From Hyphomicrobiales bacterium (GTDB taxonomy: Bacteria; Pseudomonadota; Alphaproteobacteria; Rhizobiales; S144-23): a DNA stretch of 13,058 nt. The notes beneath the pieces were generated by a model, which saw only the letters and a program-made list of their open reading frames with translations, was not told where the DNA came from and searched no databases. How positions within the stretch are numbered: the first letter of the stretch is position 1; every line of letters begins with the position of its first letter. Below, piece after piece: positions 6,288 to 13,058 of this stretch. The translations under genes and the position numbers were made by a program. The stretch spans positions 1 to 13,058 of the forward strand of contig WGBL01000114.1 of assembly GCA_015494375.1 (NCBI GenBank). The letters run 5' to 3'.

Positions 6288-8750
6288 ATGGTACCAACGA
6301 CCCCGATACTTCCACCTGAAGTACCGAAACGTCGCCGCTCGCGCCTGCTGCGGTTTCTCGGCTTTTTGTTCTCGGCCGGTGTCATCGTGTTTGTGGCCAC
6401 GTCGGCAGGCCTCGGGCTTTATCTTTGGCAAATCTCAAAAGACTTGCCCAACTATGAGGTGCTCGCCAAATACGAGCCGCCCGTGATGACGCGCATCCAC
6501 GCCGCCGACGGCCGCCTGATTGCCGAATTCGCCCGCGAGCGGCGCATATTCGTCCCCCTCAACACGGTGCCCAAGCGTGTTATCAACGCCTTCCTGTCGG
6601 CCGAGGACAAGAACTTCTTTCGCCATGGCGGGCTGGATTTCCAAGGAATCGCGCGGGCGCTCATCAACCACTTCGTATTCGGCAGGCGGCTGACAGGCGC
6701 CTCGACCATCACCCAGCAGGTGGCCAAGAACTTCTTGCTTTCGAGCGAACGCACCCTCACCCGCAAGGCCAAGGAGGCCATCCTGGCGATGCGGATTGAG
6801 CGGGCGTTCTCCAAAGAGCGCATCCTCGAACTCTATCTCAACGAGATCTACCTCGGGCTGAGCTCATATGGGGTCGCTGCGGCGGCCCTCAACTACTACG
6901 GCAAGAAGCTCGATGAGCTGACCAATGCCGAAGCCGCCTACTTGGCGGCCCTGCCCAAGGCACCCAACAACTACCACCCCTTCAGGCGCACCAAAGCGGC
7001 AATCGAGCGCCGCAACTGGGTGCTGTTGCAAATGTTCAAGAACGGCTTCATCACACGCAAAGAGTATGAGGAAGCCAAGGCCTCACCGCTTAACGTCAAC
7101 CCGCGCCCATTCGGTGCACGCATCTTCGCCGCCGAGTTCTTCGCCGAAGAGGTGCGTCGCGAGCTGCTCAAACGGTATGGTGAGGAAAAACTTTATGGCG
7201 GCGGCCTGTCGGTGCGCACGACACTCGATCCCAAGCTGCAGCGCCTCGCCAAGAAGGCACTCGTCGATGGCCTCGTCCGGTACGACCGCCGCCATGGCTG
7301 GCGTGGGCCTGTCACCAGCATCGACATCAGTAGCGATTGGGGCGAGGCGCTGGCCGAGGTGCCGATGCCGAGCGACATACTGCCCTGGCGGCTTGCGGTG
7401 GTGCTCGAGGTCTCGCGCCGCGAGGCCCTCGTCGGCCTGCGGCCGGGCCGTGTCAAGAACGGCCAGCTTGAGAAAGCGCGCAAAACGGTCGTGCTCAGCT
7501 ATAATGCAATCAAATGGGCACGCCCGCGGGGCGGCAATGTCGCCAATCTGCTCAAACCGGGCGATGTGGTCTATGTGGCGCCGGACGACAAGAAGAAAGG
7601 CGCCTGGGCGCTCATGCAGAAGCCCGAGGTGGATGGTGCCATCGTGGTCATGGACCCCCACACCGGCCGCGTGCGGGCGCTTGTGGGCGGTTTCAGCTTC
7701 GCAGAAAGCCAGTTCGATCGCGCGACCCAGGCCCGCCGCCAACCCGGCTCGGCGTTCAAGCCGTTCGTCTATGCCACCGCCCTCGACAACGGCTATACGC
7801 CCTCGACGGTGGTGCTCGACGCTCCCATCACCATCGACCAGGGCCCCGGGCAAGAGCCCTGGCGGCCCGAGAACTACGGCGGCAAATTCGCCGGCCCTTC
7901 GACGCTCCGCACCGGCATCGAGCGCTCGCGCAACCTCATGACAGTCCGACTTGCGCGCGATCTCGGCATGCCGCATATCTCGGAGTATGCTCGCCGCTTC
8001 GGCATCTATGACAATCTGTTGCCCGTGCTGTCTATGTCACTGGGCGCTGGCGAGACCACGCTGCTGCGCCTGACCACTGCCTACGCGATGCTCGCCAACG
8101 GCGGCAAACAGGTGCGCGCCACCCTTATCGATCGCATTCAGGACCGTTGGGGGCGCACCATCTGGCGGCACGAAATCGGCCGCTGCATCGATTGCAACCA
8201 GCCCGAATGGGAAGGCCAAGACGAGCCCGAGATCAAGGATTTGCGCAAGCAGATCATCGATCCCCACACCGCCTATCAGATCACATCTATGCTTGAAGGC
8301 GTGGTCCAAAGGGGCACCGGGCGGCGCGTCAAGGCCGTTGGCAAGCCGCTCGCCGGCAAGACCGGCACCACAAATGACGAAAAGGACGCCTGGTTCATCG
8401 GTTTCTCGCCCGATCTCGTGGCCGGCGTCTTTGTCGGGTTCGACACGCCCAAGCCCATGGGCAAGGGCGAGACGGGCGGCCGCGTCGCCTCGCCCATCTT
8501 CCGCGACTTCATGAAGATGGCGCTTGCCGGCAAACCCGCGGTGCCATTCCGCGTCCCCCCCGGTATCAAATTCGTCCGCATCAACCGCAAGACGGGGCTG
8601 CGGGCCAGGCCGGGTGATCCCGACGCCATCCTCGAGGCCTTCAAGCCCAACAATGAGCCGCAAGAGTTCCAGGTCGACTATTTCGGCACCGACAGTGCCA
8701 CCGATCCTTGGCTCCAACCCTCGATCAACTCCGGGCGCGGCCTCTATTGA
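6288..8750 (+). CDS. mrcA: Penicillin-binding protein 1A (class A, bifunctional)
   Basis: Inner-membrane enzyme that polymerises lipid II into glycan strands (GT51 domain) and cross-links stem peptides (transpeptidase). The 820-residue product has a basic cytoplasmic tip (residues 14-22), one membrane anchor (about 23-47) and GT51 motifs: SAEDKNFFRHGG with catalytic E106, STITQQVAKNFLL at 139-151 and ERILELYLNEIYLG at 177-190. An OB-like insert follows (about 335-440). The transpeptidase has SxxK at S488-K491 (GSAFK), SRN at 547-549 and KTGTT at 691-695. C633 and C636 form a CxxC within the transpeptidase domain. ATG 6288 is the only ATG between the upstream in-frame stop (6246) and the membrane anchor, although no Shine-Dalgarno sequence precedes it. 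Full length and intact; probably co-transcribed with the amidase gene. Confidence 0.97.
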   Translation: MVPTTPILPPEVPKRRRSRLLRFLGFLFSAGVIVFVATSAGLGLYLWQISKDLPNYEVLAKYEPPVMTRIHAADGRLIAEFARERRIFVPLNTVPKRVINAFLSAEDKNFFRHGGLDFQGIARALINHFVFGRRLTGASTITQQVAKNFLLSSERTLTRKAKEAILAMRIERAFSKERILELYLNEIYLGLSSYGVAAAALNYYGKKLDELTNAEAAYLAALPKAPNNYHPFRRTKAAIERRNWVLLQMFKNGFITRKEYEEAKASPLNVNPRPFGARIFAAEFFAEEVRRELLKRYGEEKLYGGGLSVRTTLDPKLQRLAKKALVDGLVRYDRRHGWRGPVTSIDISSDWGEALAEVPMPSDILPWRLAVVLEVSRREALVGLRPGRVKNGQLEKARKTVVLSYNAIKWARPRGGNVANLLKPGDVVYVAPDDKKKGAWALMQKPEVDGAIVVMDPHTGRVRALVGGFSFAESQFDRATQARRQPGSAFKPFVYATALDNGYTPSTVVLDAPITIDQGPGQEPWRPENYGGKFAGPSTLRTGIERSRNLMTVRLARDLGMPHISEYARRFGIYDNLLPVLSMSLGAGETTLLRLTTAYAMLANGGKQVRATLIDRIQDRWGRTIWRHEIGRCIDCNQPEWEGQDEPEIKDLRKQIIDPHTAYQITSMLEGVVQRGTGRRVKAVGKPLAGKTGTTNDEKDAWFIGFSPDLVAGVFVGFDTPKPMGKGETGGRVASPIFRDFMKMALAGKPAVPFRVPPGIKFVRINRKTGLRARPGDPDAILEAFKPNNEPQEFQVDYFGTDSATDPWLQPSINSGRGLY

Positions 8751-8943
8751 GGTAAATTCCCCGATTTCTGTTTAGAAAGCAGCGAGATTGCTTTTGAGAG
8801 ACCATCTCGCGTCGAGAAAGGATTCTAAGCCCGCGTAGACCAGGGCTAAGGGGTCCTGTTTACAGCTGCGGCACAGCCAACTATTGATTGCACCGAAACT
8901 CCTCGCCACGAAAAACGTCAACGAATTAAGATGGAGTTTGGAA
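8751..8943. other. Spacer between mrcA and prfB
   Basis: 193 bases, somewhat richer in A/T than the genes on either side. A weak dyad AGCCC (8828-8832) / GGGCT (8842-8846) is present without a T-run. A prfB promoter is likely here, but no box could be assigned with confidence. GGAG at 8933-8936 is the prfB ribosome site, seven bases from ATG 8944. Confidence 0.5.
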
Positions 8944-10102
8944 ATGCGCGCGGAAGCCCAAAACGTGGTCGACCAGATCAAGGAGTGCCTGGCACTCCTG
9001 AGGAGGCATCTTTGACTGGGACGCCGCCAACAAGCGTCTCGAGGAGCTCAACGCTTTGGCCGAGGACCCCGCGTTGTGGAACGATCCGGCACAAGCGCAA
9101 AAGATCATGCGCGAGCGCCAGCGCCTCGATGATGCGCTCAGCACCTATAGGCGCCTCGAGCAGGAGCTCGCCGACAACATCGAGCTCATAACGCTGGCCG
9201 AGAGCGAGGGCGACGAGGACGTCGCGCAAGAGGCCGAGGCGGCGCTCAGGGCGTTGCTCGCCGAGGCCCGCAGGCTCGAGCTCGAGGCCCTGCTCTCGGG
9301 CGAGGCCGATGCCAACGACTGTTATCTCGAGGTCCACGCCGGAGCGGGTGGCACCGAGAGCCAGGACTGGGCGCAGATGCTCGTGCGCATGTACACCCGC
9401 TGGGCCGAGCGCAAGGGCTTCAAGGTCGATCTCATCCAGTCGAGCGCCGGCGAGGAGGCGGGCCTCAAGTCGGCCACCTTGCTTATCAAGGGCGAGAACG
9501 CCTATGGCTGGCTCAAGACCGAGTCGGGGGTCCATCGGCTCGTGCGTATCTCGCCTTTCGATTCGAACGCCCGGCGCCACACGAGCTTTGCCTCGGTCTG
9601 GGTCTATCCGGTCGTCGACGATGAGATCGAGATCGAGATCAACGAGGCCGATTGCCGTATCGACACCTATCGCGCCTCGGGTGCCGGCGGCCAGCATGTG
9701 AACACCACCGACAGCGCCGTGCGCATCACGCACCTGCCGACCGGCATCGTCGTGCAGTGCCAGAGCGAGCGCTCACAGCACAAGAACCGGGCCACCGCCT
9801 GGGCCATGCTGCGGGCGCGGCTCTATGAGGCGGAGCTGCAAAAGCGCGAGGAGGAGGCCCAGGCCGAGGCGGCCAGCAAGACCGAGATCGGTTGGGGACA
9901 CCAGATCCGCTCCTATGTCTTGCAGCCCTATCAGATGGTCAAGGACCTGCGCACGGGCGTCGAGAGCCCAGACCCGACGGCTGTGCTCGATGGTGACATC
10001 GACCGTTTTCTCGAGGCGGCGCTCGCGGCCCGTGTCGAGGCGGGCGGCAAGGGGCAAGCCGCCGATGAGGCCGGGGCGGATGCCGACCGCGCCAAGGCCT
10101 GA
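8944..10102 (+). CDS. prfB: Peptide chain release factor 2, read through a +1 frameshift
   Basis: RF2 recognises UGA and UAA stop codons in the ribosomal A site and triggers hydrolysis of the finished peptide. Translation starts at ATG 8944 (GGAG seven bases upstream) and reads 23 codons to an in-frame TGA at 9013-9015. A +1 shift skips T9013 and continues GAC TGG GAC to the TGA at 10100-10102, giving 385 residues. The UGA-recognition tripeptide SPF is residues 203-205 (RISPFDSN), and the peptidyl-transferase GGQ motif is 248-250 (GAGGQHVNTT), both at the usual distance. RF2 normally has about 365-375 residues; the extra length is an Ala/Glu-rich C-terminal tail. An in-frame ATG at 9056 could be mistaken for the start but would drop the conserved N-terminal helix. 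Same strand as mrcA. Confidence 0.96.
9001..9016 (+). promoter_or_regulatory. prfB programmed +1 frameshift site
   Basis: AGGAGG (9001-9006) is an internal Shine-Dalgarno, followed by a three-base spacer CAT, the slippery codon CTT (9010-9012) and TGA then C (9013-9016). The E. coli prfB site has the same arrangement: SD, three-base spacer, CUU UGA C. When RF2 is scarce, the ribosome pauses at UGA, the peptidyl-tRNA slips from CUU to UUU, and full RF2 is made. When RF2 is plentiful, a 23-residue peptide is released. This is autoregulation by known mechanism; the sequence match is direct. Confidence 0.95.
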
Positions 10103-10237
10103 TGGCCGGTGGAGCCGATGGAATAGGTCCGCCGAGCAAAAGGACCCACGCGCGCTAACGATGTTCCGCTGCGCCCCCGCGTGGCGCCCATCTGCAAAAC
10201 AACGCGGAGAGGGTTCTCGTCGTTTCATCGTCCCCAC

Positions 10238-10266
10238 GCCGCACAATCGGTCATTCATTGTGCGGC
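10238..10266. terminator. Perfect 10-bp hairpin between convergent genes
   Basis: GCCGCACAAT (10238-10247) and ATTGTGCGGC (10257-10266) are perfect inverse copies with a 9-base loop. The hairpin lies 135 bases beyond the prfB stop and 159 bases beyond the stop of the convergent DM13 gene. It has no T-run on either side, so a bidirectional terminator is plausible but unproven. A protein-binding dyad is the alternative. Confidence 0.45.
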
Positions 10267-10353
10267 CTGATAGTGTGTCCTGATATGAGTTGATGAGCGG
10301 CGATGAAAGGCGGCGCTGTGATTTGGTGCTCGCCCGCATGCCTCAGTCCAACA

Positions 10354-10421
10354 ACCCGACCCCGACAACTTGAACCCGACTGCGACAACCTTTTTTGAGC
10401 CCAACTCCCACAACCTTTGCG
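10354..10421. repeat. Three degenerate repeats just beyond the DM13 gene
   Basis: Units are 10354-10373 (ACCCGACCCCGACAACTTGA), 10374-10398 (ACCCGACTGCGACAACC then a T-run, ending GA) and 10399-10421 (GCCCAACTCCCACAACC start). They share the core CGACAAC or CCACAAC. They end four bases from the DM13 stop codon. Function unknown. The six-T run reads as A on the strand of the DM13 transcript, so it is not that gene's terminator tail. Confidence 0.6.
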
Positions 10422-10424
10422 TGA

Positions 10425-10835
10425 CTACTTGAGATTGGCAAAGGCGATGGGTGAGTCGAATTTCTTGCACCAGAGCCAGACCTGATCGTATCTGTCGAGA
10501 TCGATCCGCTCGGGCACGATGTACTCTTGGCCGCCGCGGTTTTTCCTGAGCTTGGCAATGATGGTGCCGCGCACATAGCCGCCCTTGCCAAAGGCAACCC
10601 GCGGATCGGGCGCGCCGTCGAGGCGGAAATCCTTGGCGAAGACGACCTTCGCCAGTGCGCCATCCTTGACGATCATCACCCGGCCGCTCACGCGATGCCC
10701 GTCGCGCCCCTTGAATGCGCCACGCATGACGACTTCCCCCATAACTTCGCCTGCCTGTGCGGGCACCGCGCCCGGGGCCACGCCCAGCACCACGGCGACA
10801 ACGGCAAACAAACAAGCTTTGATCATTCGAGCCAT
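10425..10835 (-). CDS. Exported DM13-domain protein
   Basis: Small secreted or periplasmic protein, 136 residues. A signal peptide is clear: MARMIKA, then a hydrophobic stretch to about residue 25, with a probable cleavage after AQA (residue 28). The mature part matches the DM13 fold in its typical landmarks: SGRVMIVKDG, VVFAKDFRLDGAPDPRVAFG, then QEYIVPERIDLDRYDQVWLWCKKF and a short AFANL end. C123 is the single conserved cysteine of the WCKKF motif, which is the basis for a proposed redox or electron-transfer role; the actual substrate is unknown. The start at 10835 has GAGG eight bases upstream. It converges with prfB and diverges from the broken dioxygenase gene. Domain call fairly sure, function unknown. 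Confidence 0.85.
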   Translation of the reverse strand: MARMIKACLFAVVAVVLGVAPGAVPAQAGEVMGEVVMRGAFKGRDGHRVSGRVMIVKDGALAKVVFAKDFRLDGAPDPRVAFGKGGYVRGTIIAKLRKNRGGQEYIVPERIDLDRYDQVWLWCKKFDSPIAFANLK

Positions 10836-11000
10836 CTTTTTTTCCTCGTGACACGTTCCCGGGCATGAACAGGCGCGCCAGCCCTCGCAGGCGCCGATTG
10901 TCTATAGTACGATCGGGAGGCGCAGAAGGTTGCCTGCTTACCCGCCCTGGACACGACCCGAACAGCACCCTTTCATGGGGACTTCACGGAGGTTTGACAC
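10836..11000. other. Divergent promoter region
   Basis: 165 bases between the start of the DM13 gene (minus) and the dioxygenase gene (plus). It must carry both promoters. CTATAGTAC near 10900-10908 is an AT-rich candidate -10 area, but no matching -35 at proper spacing was found for either direction. GGAGG at 10988-10992 is the ribosome site for GTG 11001. Confidence 0.4.
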
Positions 11001-11792
11001 GTGCGCACGCCTGCCCTTTTCATCTGCCATGGCTCGCCCGAACTCGCCATTCACGAGACCCCGGCCCATGTTGCGCTCAAAAGGCTCGGCACGACACTCG
11101 CACGACCAAAAGCAATCCTTGCCGTCTCGGCCCATTGGGAAACGGATGAGCCCCGGCTGAGCGCTGCACCCCATCCGGAGACGATCTATGATTTCGGTGG
11201 CTTCGATCCGCGACTTCGCGAGATCCGCTATGGTGCACCGGGCGCACCCGAGCTCGCCGACCAAGCGCTCGCCCTCCTTGAGGCGGCGGGCATATCCGCA
11301 TCACGCGACCCGGCCCGCGGCTTCGACCATGGCGTCTGGGTGCCGCTCTCGCTCGTCTTCCCCGAGGCGGAGACGCCCATTGCCCAGCTCTCCATACAGC
11401 CCGCCCGCGGACCCGACCATCATCTCGCCCTCGGCGCGGCGCTTGCCCCATCTGCGCGATGAAGGCGTCATGATCATTGCCTCGGGCGCAACCACACACA
11501 ATCTGCGCGCCATCTGCGCGCCTTCTTCGGCCGCCCCCTCGACGCCGAGCCGCCTCTCTGGGTGCGCGCGTTCAATGACTGGCTGGCGGGGTGCCTGCTT
11601 GCGCGCGACGTCGAGAGCCTGCTCGACTACCGCACACGCGGGCCCCATGCGGTTGAGAACCAGCCCACCGATGAGCATCTGCTAGCGCTCTTTGTCGCCC
11701 TCGGCGCAAGCCCCGAAGGCGAGCCGATCGTGCGCAGCCACGCAAGCTATGAGCATGGCGTGATCGCCATGGACATCTACCGCTTCGGCTGA
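11001..11792 (+). pseudogene. LigB/YgiD-like extradiol dioxygenase, broken by two indels
   Basis: The family opens catechol-type rings (for example 4,5-DOPA dioxygenase) using one metal ion. GTG 11001 follows GGAGG (10988-10992). The first frame gives CHGSP with H10, AVSAHWE with H45 and GFDHGVWVPL with H110, then stops at TGA 11460-11462. One extra C in the CCCC run at 11446-11449 shifts the frame; the true continuation (HLRDEGVMIIASGATTHNLR) is in the next frame. An 11-bp tandem duplication at 11501-11522 shifts it back, so the rest (FFGRPLDAEP to YEHGVIAMDIYRFG, stop at 11792) is again in the first frame. Removing the 12 extra bases gives 259 residues, the usual family length. Probably inactive: the THN histidine region is lost. 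Sequencing error could explain the C but hardly the duplication. Confidence 0.85.
11501..11522 (+). repeat. 11-bp tandem duplication inside the dioxygenase gene
   Basis: ATCTGCGCGCC occurs twice head to tail at 11501-11511 and 11512-11522. The intact gene would read AAT CTG CGC GCC TTC TTC GGC (NLRAFFG), so one copy is surplus. Together with the extra C upstream the total insertion is 12 bases, restoring the frame but leaving one in-frame TGA. Confidence 0.9.
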
Positions 11793-11842
11793 GCTCCGTT
11801 TCTGCGGCCCCCGCCGCGCCAAAGAACCATTTGCCAATCGGT

Positions 11843-11863
11843 GCAAATTGTGGCGCAATTCGC
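11843..11863. promoter_or_regulatory. Dyad upstream of the OlsB-like gene
   Basis: GCAAATTG (11843-11850) and CAATTCGC (11856-11863) are inverse repeats with one mismatch around TGGCG. The dyad lies about 80 bases before the OlsB-like start and could be an operator. A TTGCCA (11831-11836) just upstream might serve as a -35 box. Suggestive only. Confidence 0.3.
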
Positions 11864-11941
11864 CGCGGCATTTCCTGGCACGCCCCAACCACATGAGGCG
11901 AGCCCCACCGCGCGATGGTGCGCGCAAAGGCGGAGCAAAGC

Positions 11942-12964
11942 ATGCCGGAGAAGAGGCGCCAAAGGCTCAAATCGATCAGTCCGCGACGGCTGGTGCGCCG
12001 CCTCAAGCCCACCCGCTCGATCGGCGCGGCACCGGGCTGGGCCTCGTCACGCCATGGCGTGGGACTGCGCCGCAAGGGCCGCTTTCGGGTTCGCCGCCCA
12101 CCCCTCAAGGTCTATGGCAGCATCGGCAGCCTCGAGGTGCGGCTTGCGCGCTCGCGTGGCGATCTGCGGCGCGCCCAGCGGCTCCGCTATCAGGTCTTTT
12201 ACGAGGAGATGTCGGCAATCCCCGATGCCACCGCCATGTTCCGGCGCCGCGACGAGGACAGGTGGGACCCCATCTGCGATCACCTCCTGGTCGTCGATCA
12301 TGGCGCCGTGCCCGCCGGGCGCCGCAGACGCTGGCAACGCCCGCGCGTCGTCGGCACCTATCGCATCCTGCGCCAGGACATCGCCGAGGCCCATGGCGGC
12401 TTCTATACGCAAGGGGAGTACGACATCGCCCCACTCATTGCCCGCAAGGGGCCCGGGGTCCGCTTCATGGAGCTCGGCCGTTCGTGTGTGCTCCGTCCCT
12501 ATCGGAACCGCCGCACGGTCGAGCTTTTGTGGCATGGCCTTTGGGCCTATGTCCGCGAGCACGGCATCGACGTGATGATCGGATGCGCGAGCTTTCCCGG
12601 CGTCAATCCCGAGGCGCTCGCAACGCCCCTCTCATTCCTCTATCACAATGCGCTCGCGCCCGAGGAATGGCGGGTGCGCGCCCATGAGCATCTCCATGTC
12701 GAGATGAATATGCTTCCGCCCGACAAGGTCGACAATCGCGCCGCTCTCAGGGCGCTGCCGCCACTCATCAAGGGCTATCTGCGCCTTGGCGCCTATGTCG
12801 GTGATGGCGCCGTCATCGACCATCAGTTCGGCACCACCGATGTGCTCATCATTTTGCCGGTGGAGGCAATCGACCCGCGCTATTTCTCCCATTTCGGTGC
12901 GCCGGACGAGGAGGGGGCACGCATTGCGCCGCCCAGGGAGCGCAAGCGATTTCTGCGGCGCTGA
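11942..12964 (+). CDS. olsB: OlsB-like GNAT N-acyltransferase (ornithine lipid synthesis)
   Basis: Probable L-ornithine N-alpha-acyltransferase, which transfers a 3-hydroxy fatty acid from acyl carrier protein to ornithine to form lyso-ornithine lipid, the first step to the membrane ornithine lipids. From ATG 11942 the product has 340 residues. The first 58 are strongly basic (many Arg/Lys) and precede the acyltransferase fold: GSLEVRLAR at 62, LRYQVFYEEM near 81-90, ICDHLLVVD, VVGTYRILR near 136, FYTQGEYDIAPL, MELGRSCVLRPYRNR from 176 and IGCASFPGVNPE. These are typical of the PF13444 OlsB/hemolysin-like group. OlsB proteins are commonly near 300 residues, so the basic tip is an extension. 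ATG 11942 has GGAG six bases upstream; ATG 11915, nine codons earlier, lacks a well-placed site. A related acyltransferase other than OlsB remains possible. Confidence 0.82.
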   Translation: MPEKRRQRLKSISPRRLVRRLKPTRSIGAAPGWASSRHGVGLRRKGRFRVRRPPLKVYGSIGSLEVRLARSRGDLRRAQRLRYQVFYEEMSAIPDATAMFRRRDEDRWDPICDHLLVVDHGAVPAGRRRRWQRPRVVGTYRILRQDIAEAHGGFYTQGEYDIAPLIARKGPGVRFMELGRSCVLRPYRNRRTVELLWHGLWAYVREHGIDVMIGCASFPGVNPEALATPLSFLYHNALAPEEWRVRAHEHLHVEMNMLPPDKVDNRAALRALPPLIKGYLRLGAYVGDGAVIDHQFGTTDVLIILPVEAIDPRYFSHFGAPDEEGARIAPPRERKRFLRR

Positions 12965-12981
12965 CGCCTTCGAGCATAAGC

Positions 12982-13058
12982 ATGTCTGGCTTGAATAGCA
13001 GCTTTGCTCGCGTTCTTGAACCAACCGGCGCACCCGCTCGCCTCAAAAGGTCCATGGC
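12982..13058 (+). CDS. Possible start of a downstream gene, 3' end missing
   Basis: ATG 12982, 17 bases after the OlsB-like stop and on the same strand, opens a frame that stays open to the window edge (MSGLNSSFARVLEPTGAPAR, then LKRSMA). The ribosome site is weak. In rhizobia olsB is commonly followed by olsA, a 1-acyl-glycerol-3-phosphate acyltransferase-type gene, which would suit this position. The 25 visible residues are too few to confirm it. Confidence 0.35.
   Translation, partial: MSGLNSSFARVLEPTGAPARLKRSM

Noticed and set aside
7083..7976. Long minus-strand open frame opposite mrcA
   Set aside because: Antisense shadow typical of GC-rich coding DNA; mrcA on the plus strand carries all expected catalytic motifs.
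8978..9733. Minus-strand open frame opposite prfB
   Set aside because: Shadow of the RF2 coding strand; no family resemblance.
9056..10102. prfB starting at ATG 9056
   Set aside because: The conserved RF2 N-terminus (DWDAANKRLEELNALAEDP) lies upstream and connects to ATG 8944 through the frameshift site.
11460..11462. TGA in the dioxygenase frame as a selenocysteine codon or programmed shift
   Set aside because: The homologous reading continues in another frame because of a simple extra C. There is no SD-slippery arrangement or selenocysteine-type hairpin visible, and the scrambled codons after the TGA do not resemble the family.
12849..13055. Minus-strand open frame at the right edge
   Set aside because: Overlaps the 3' end of the OlsB-like gene on the other strand and shows no recognisable features.
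1..13058. CRISPR arrays, tRNA, rRNA, prophage or defence genes
   Set aside because: No regularly spaced identical repeats, no cloverleaf with a CCA-type end, and no phage or defence family recognised in the frames read.

Overview
The window looks like GC-rich chromosomal DNA from an alphaproteobacterium, most likely of the Hyphomicrobiales (Rhizobiales) type. The reasons are gene order and protein style. An RNase E gene with a very large insert in its S1 domain points away from an N-acetylmuramoyl-L-alanine amidase gene. That gene is followed by a class A penicillin-binding protein (PBP1A) and peptide chain release factor 2 (prfB), an arrangement familiar from that order. An OlsB-type acyltransferase on the right fits the same group. 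I cannot name the genus.

Layout. 1-3000 (minus): the first 1000 codons of rne, running off the left edge. 3001-4584: a 1.6 kb gap with no convincing gene, built of several unrelated degenerate short repeats and dyads. 4585-6084 (plus): amidase with AMIN and Amidase_3 domains. 6288-8750 (plus): PBP1A (mrcA). 8944-10102 (plus): prfB, with an internal UGA and a textbook +1 programmed frameshift site. 10103-10424: gap with a perfect 10-bp hairpin and three degenerate repeats. 10425-10835 (minus): small exported DM13-domain protein. 11001-11792 (plus): LigB/YgiD-like dioxygenase gene broken by a 1-base insertion and an 11-bp tandem duplication. 11942-12964 (plus): OlsB-like acyltransferase. From 12982 a possible further gene leaves the right edge.

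How the genes relate. The amidase and PBP1A are both cell-wall enzymes (septal hydrolysis; glycan polymerisation and cross-linking). rne and prfB are core RNA-decay and translation-termination genes, and prfB should regulate its own synthesis by frameshifting. OlsB starts ornithine-lipid synthesis, an envelope lipid pathway. The DM13 protein and the dioxygenase are divergently oriented accessory genes. I see no defence system, CRISPR array, tRNA, rRNA or intact mobile element. The points most worth a second look are the prfB recoding site, the double-indel dioxygenase pseudogene and the repeat mosaic between rne and the amidase.
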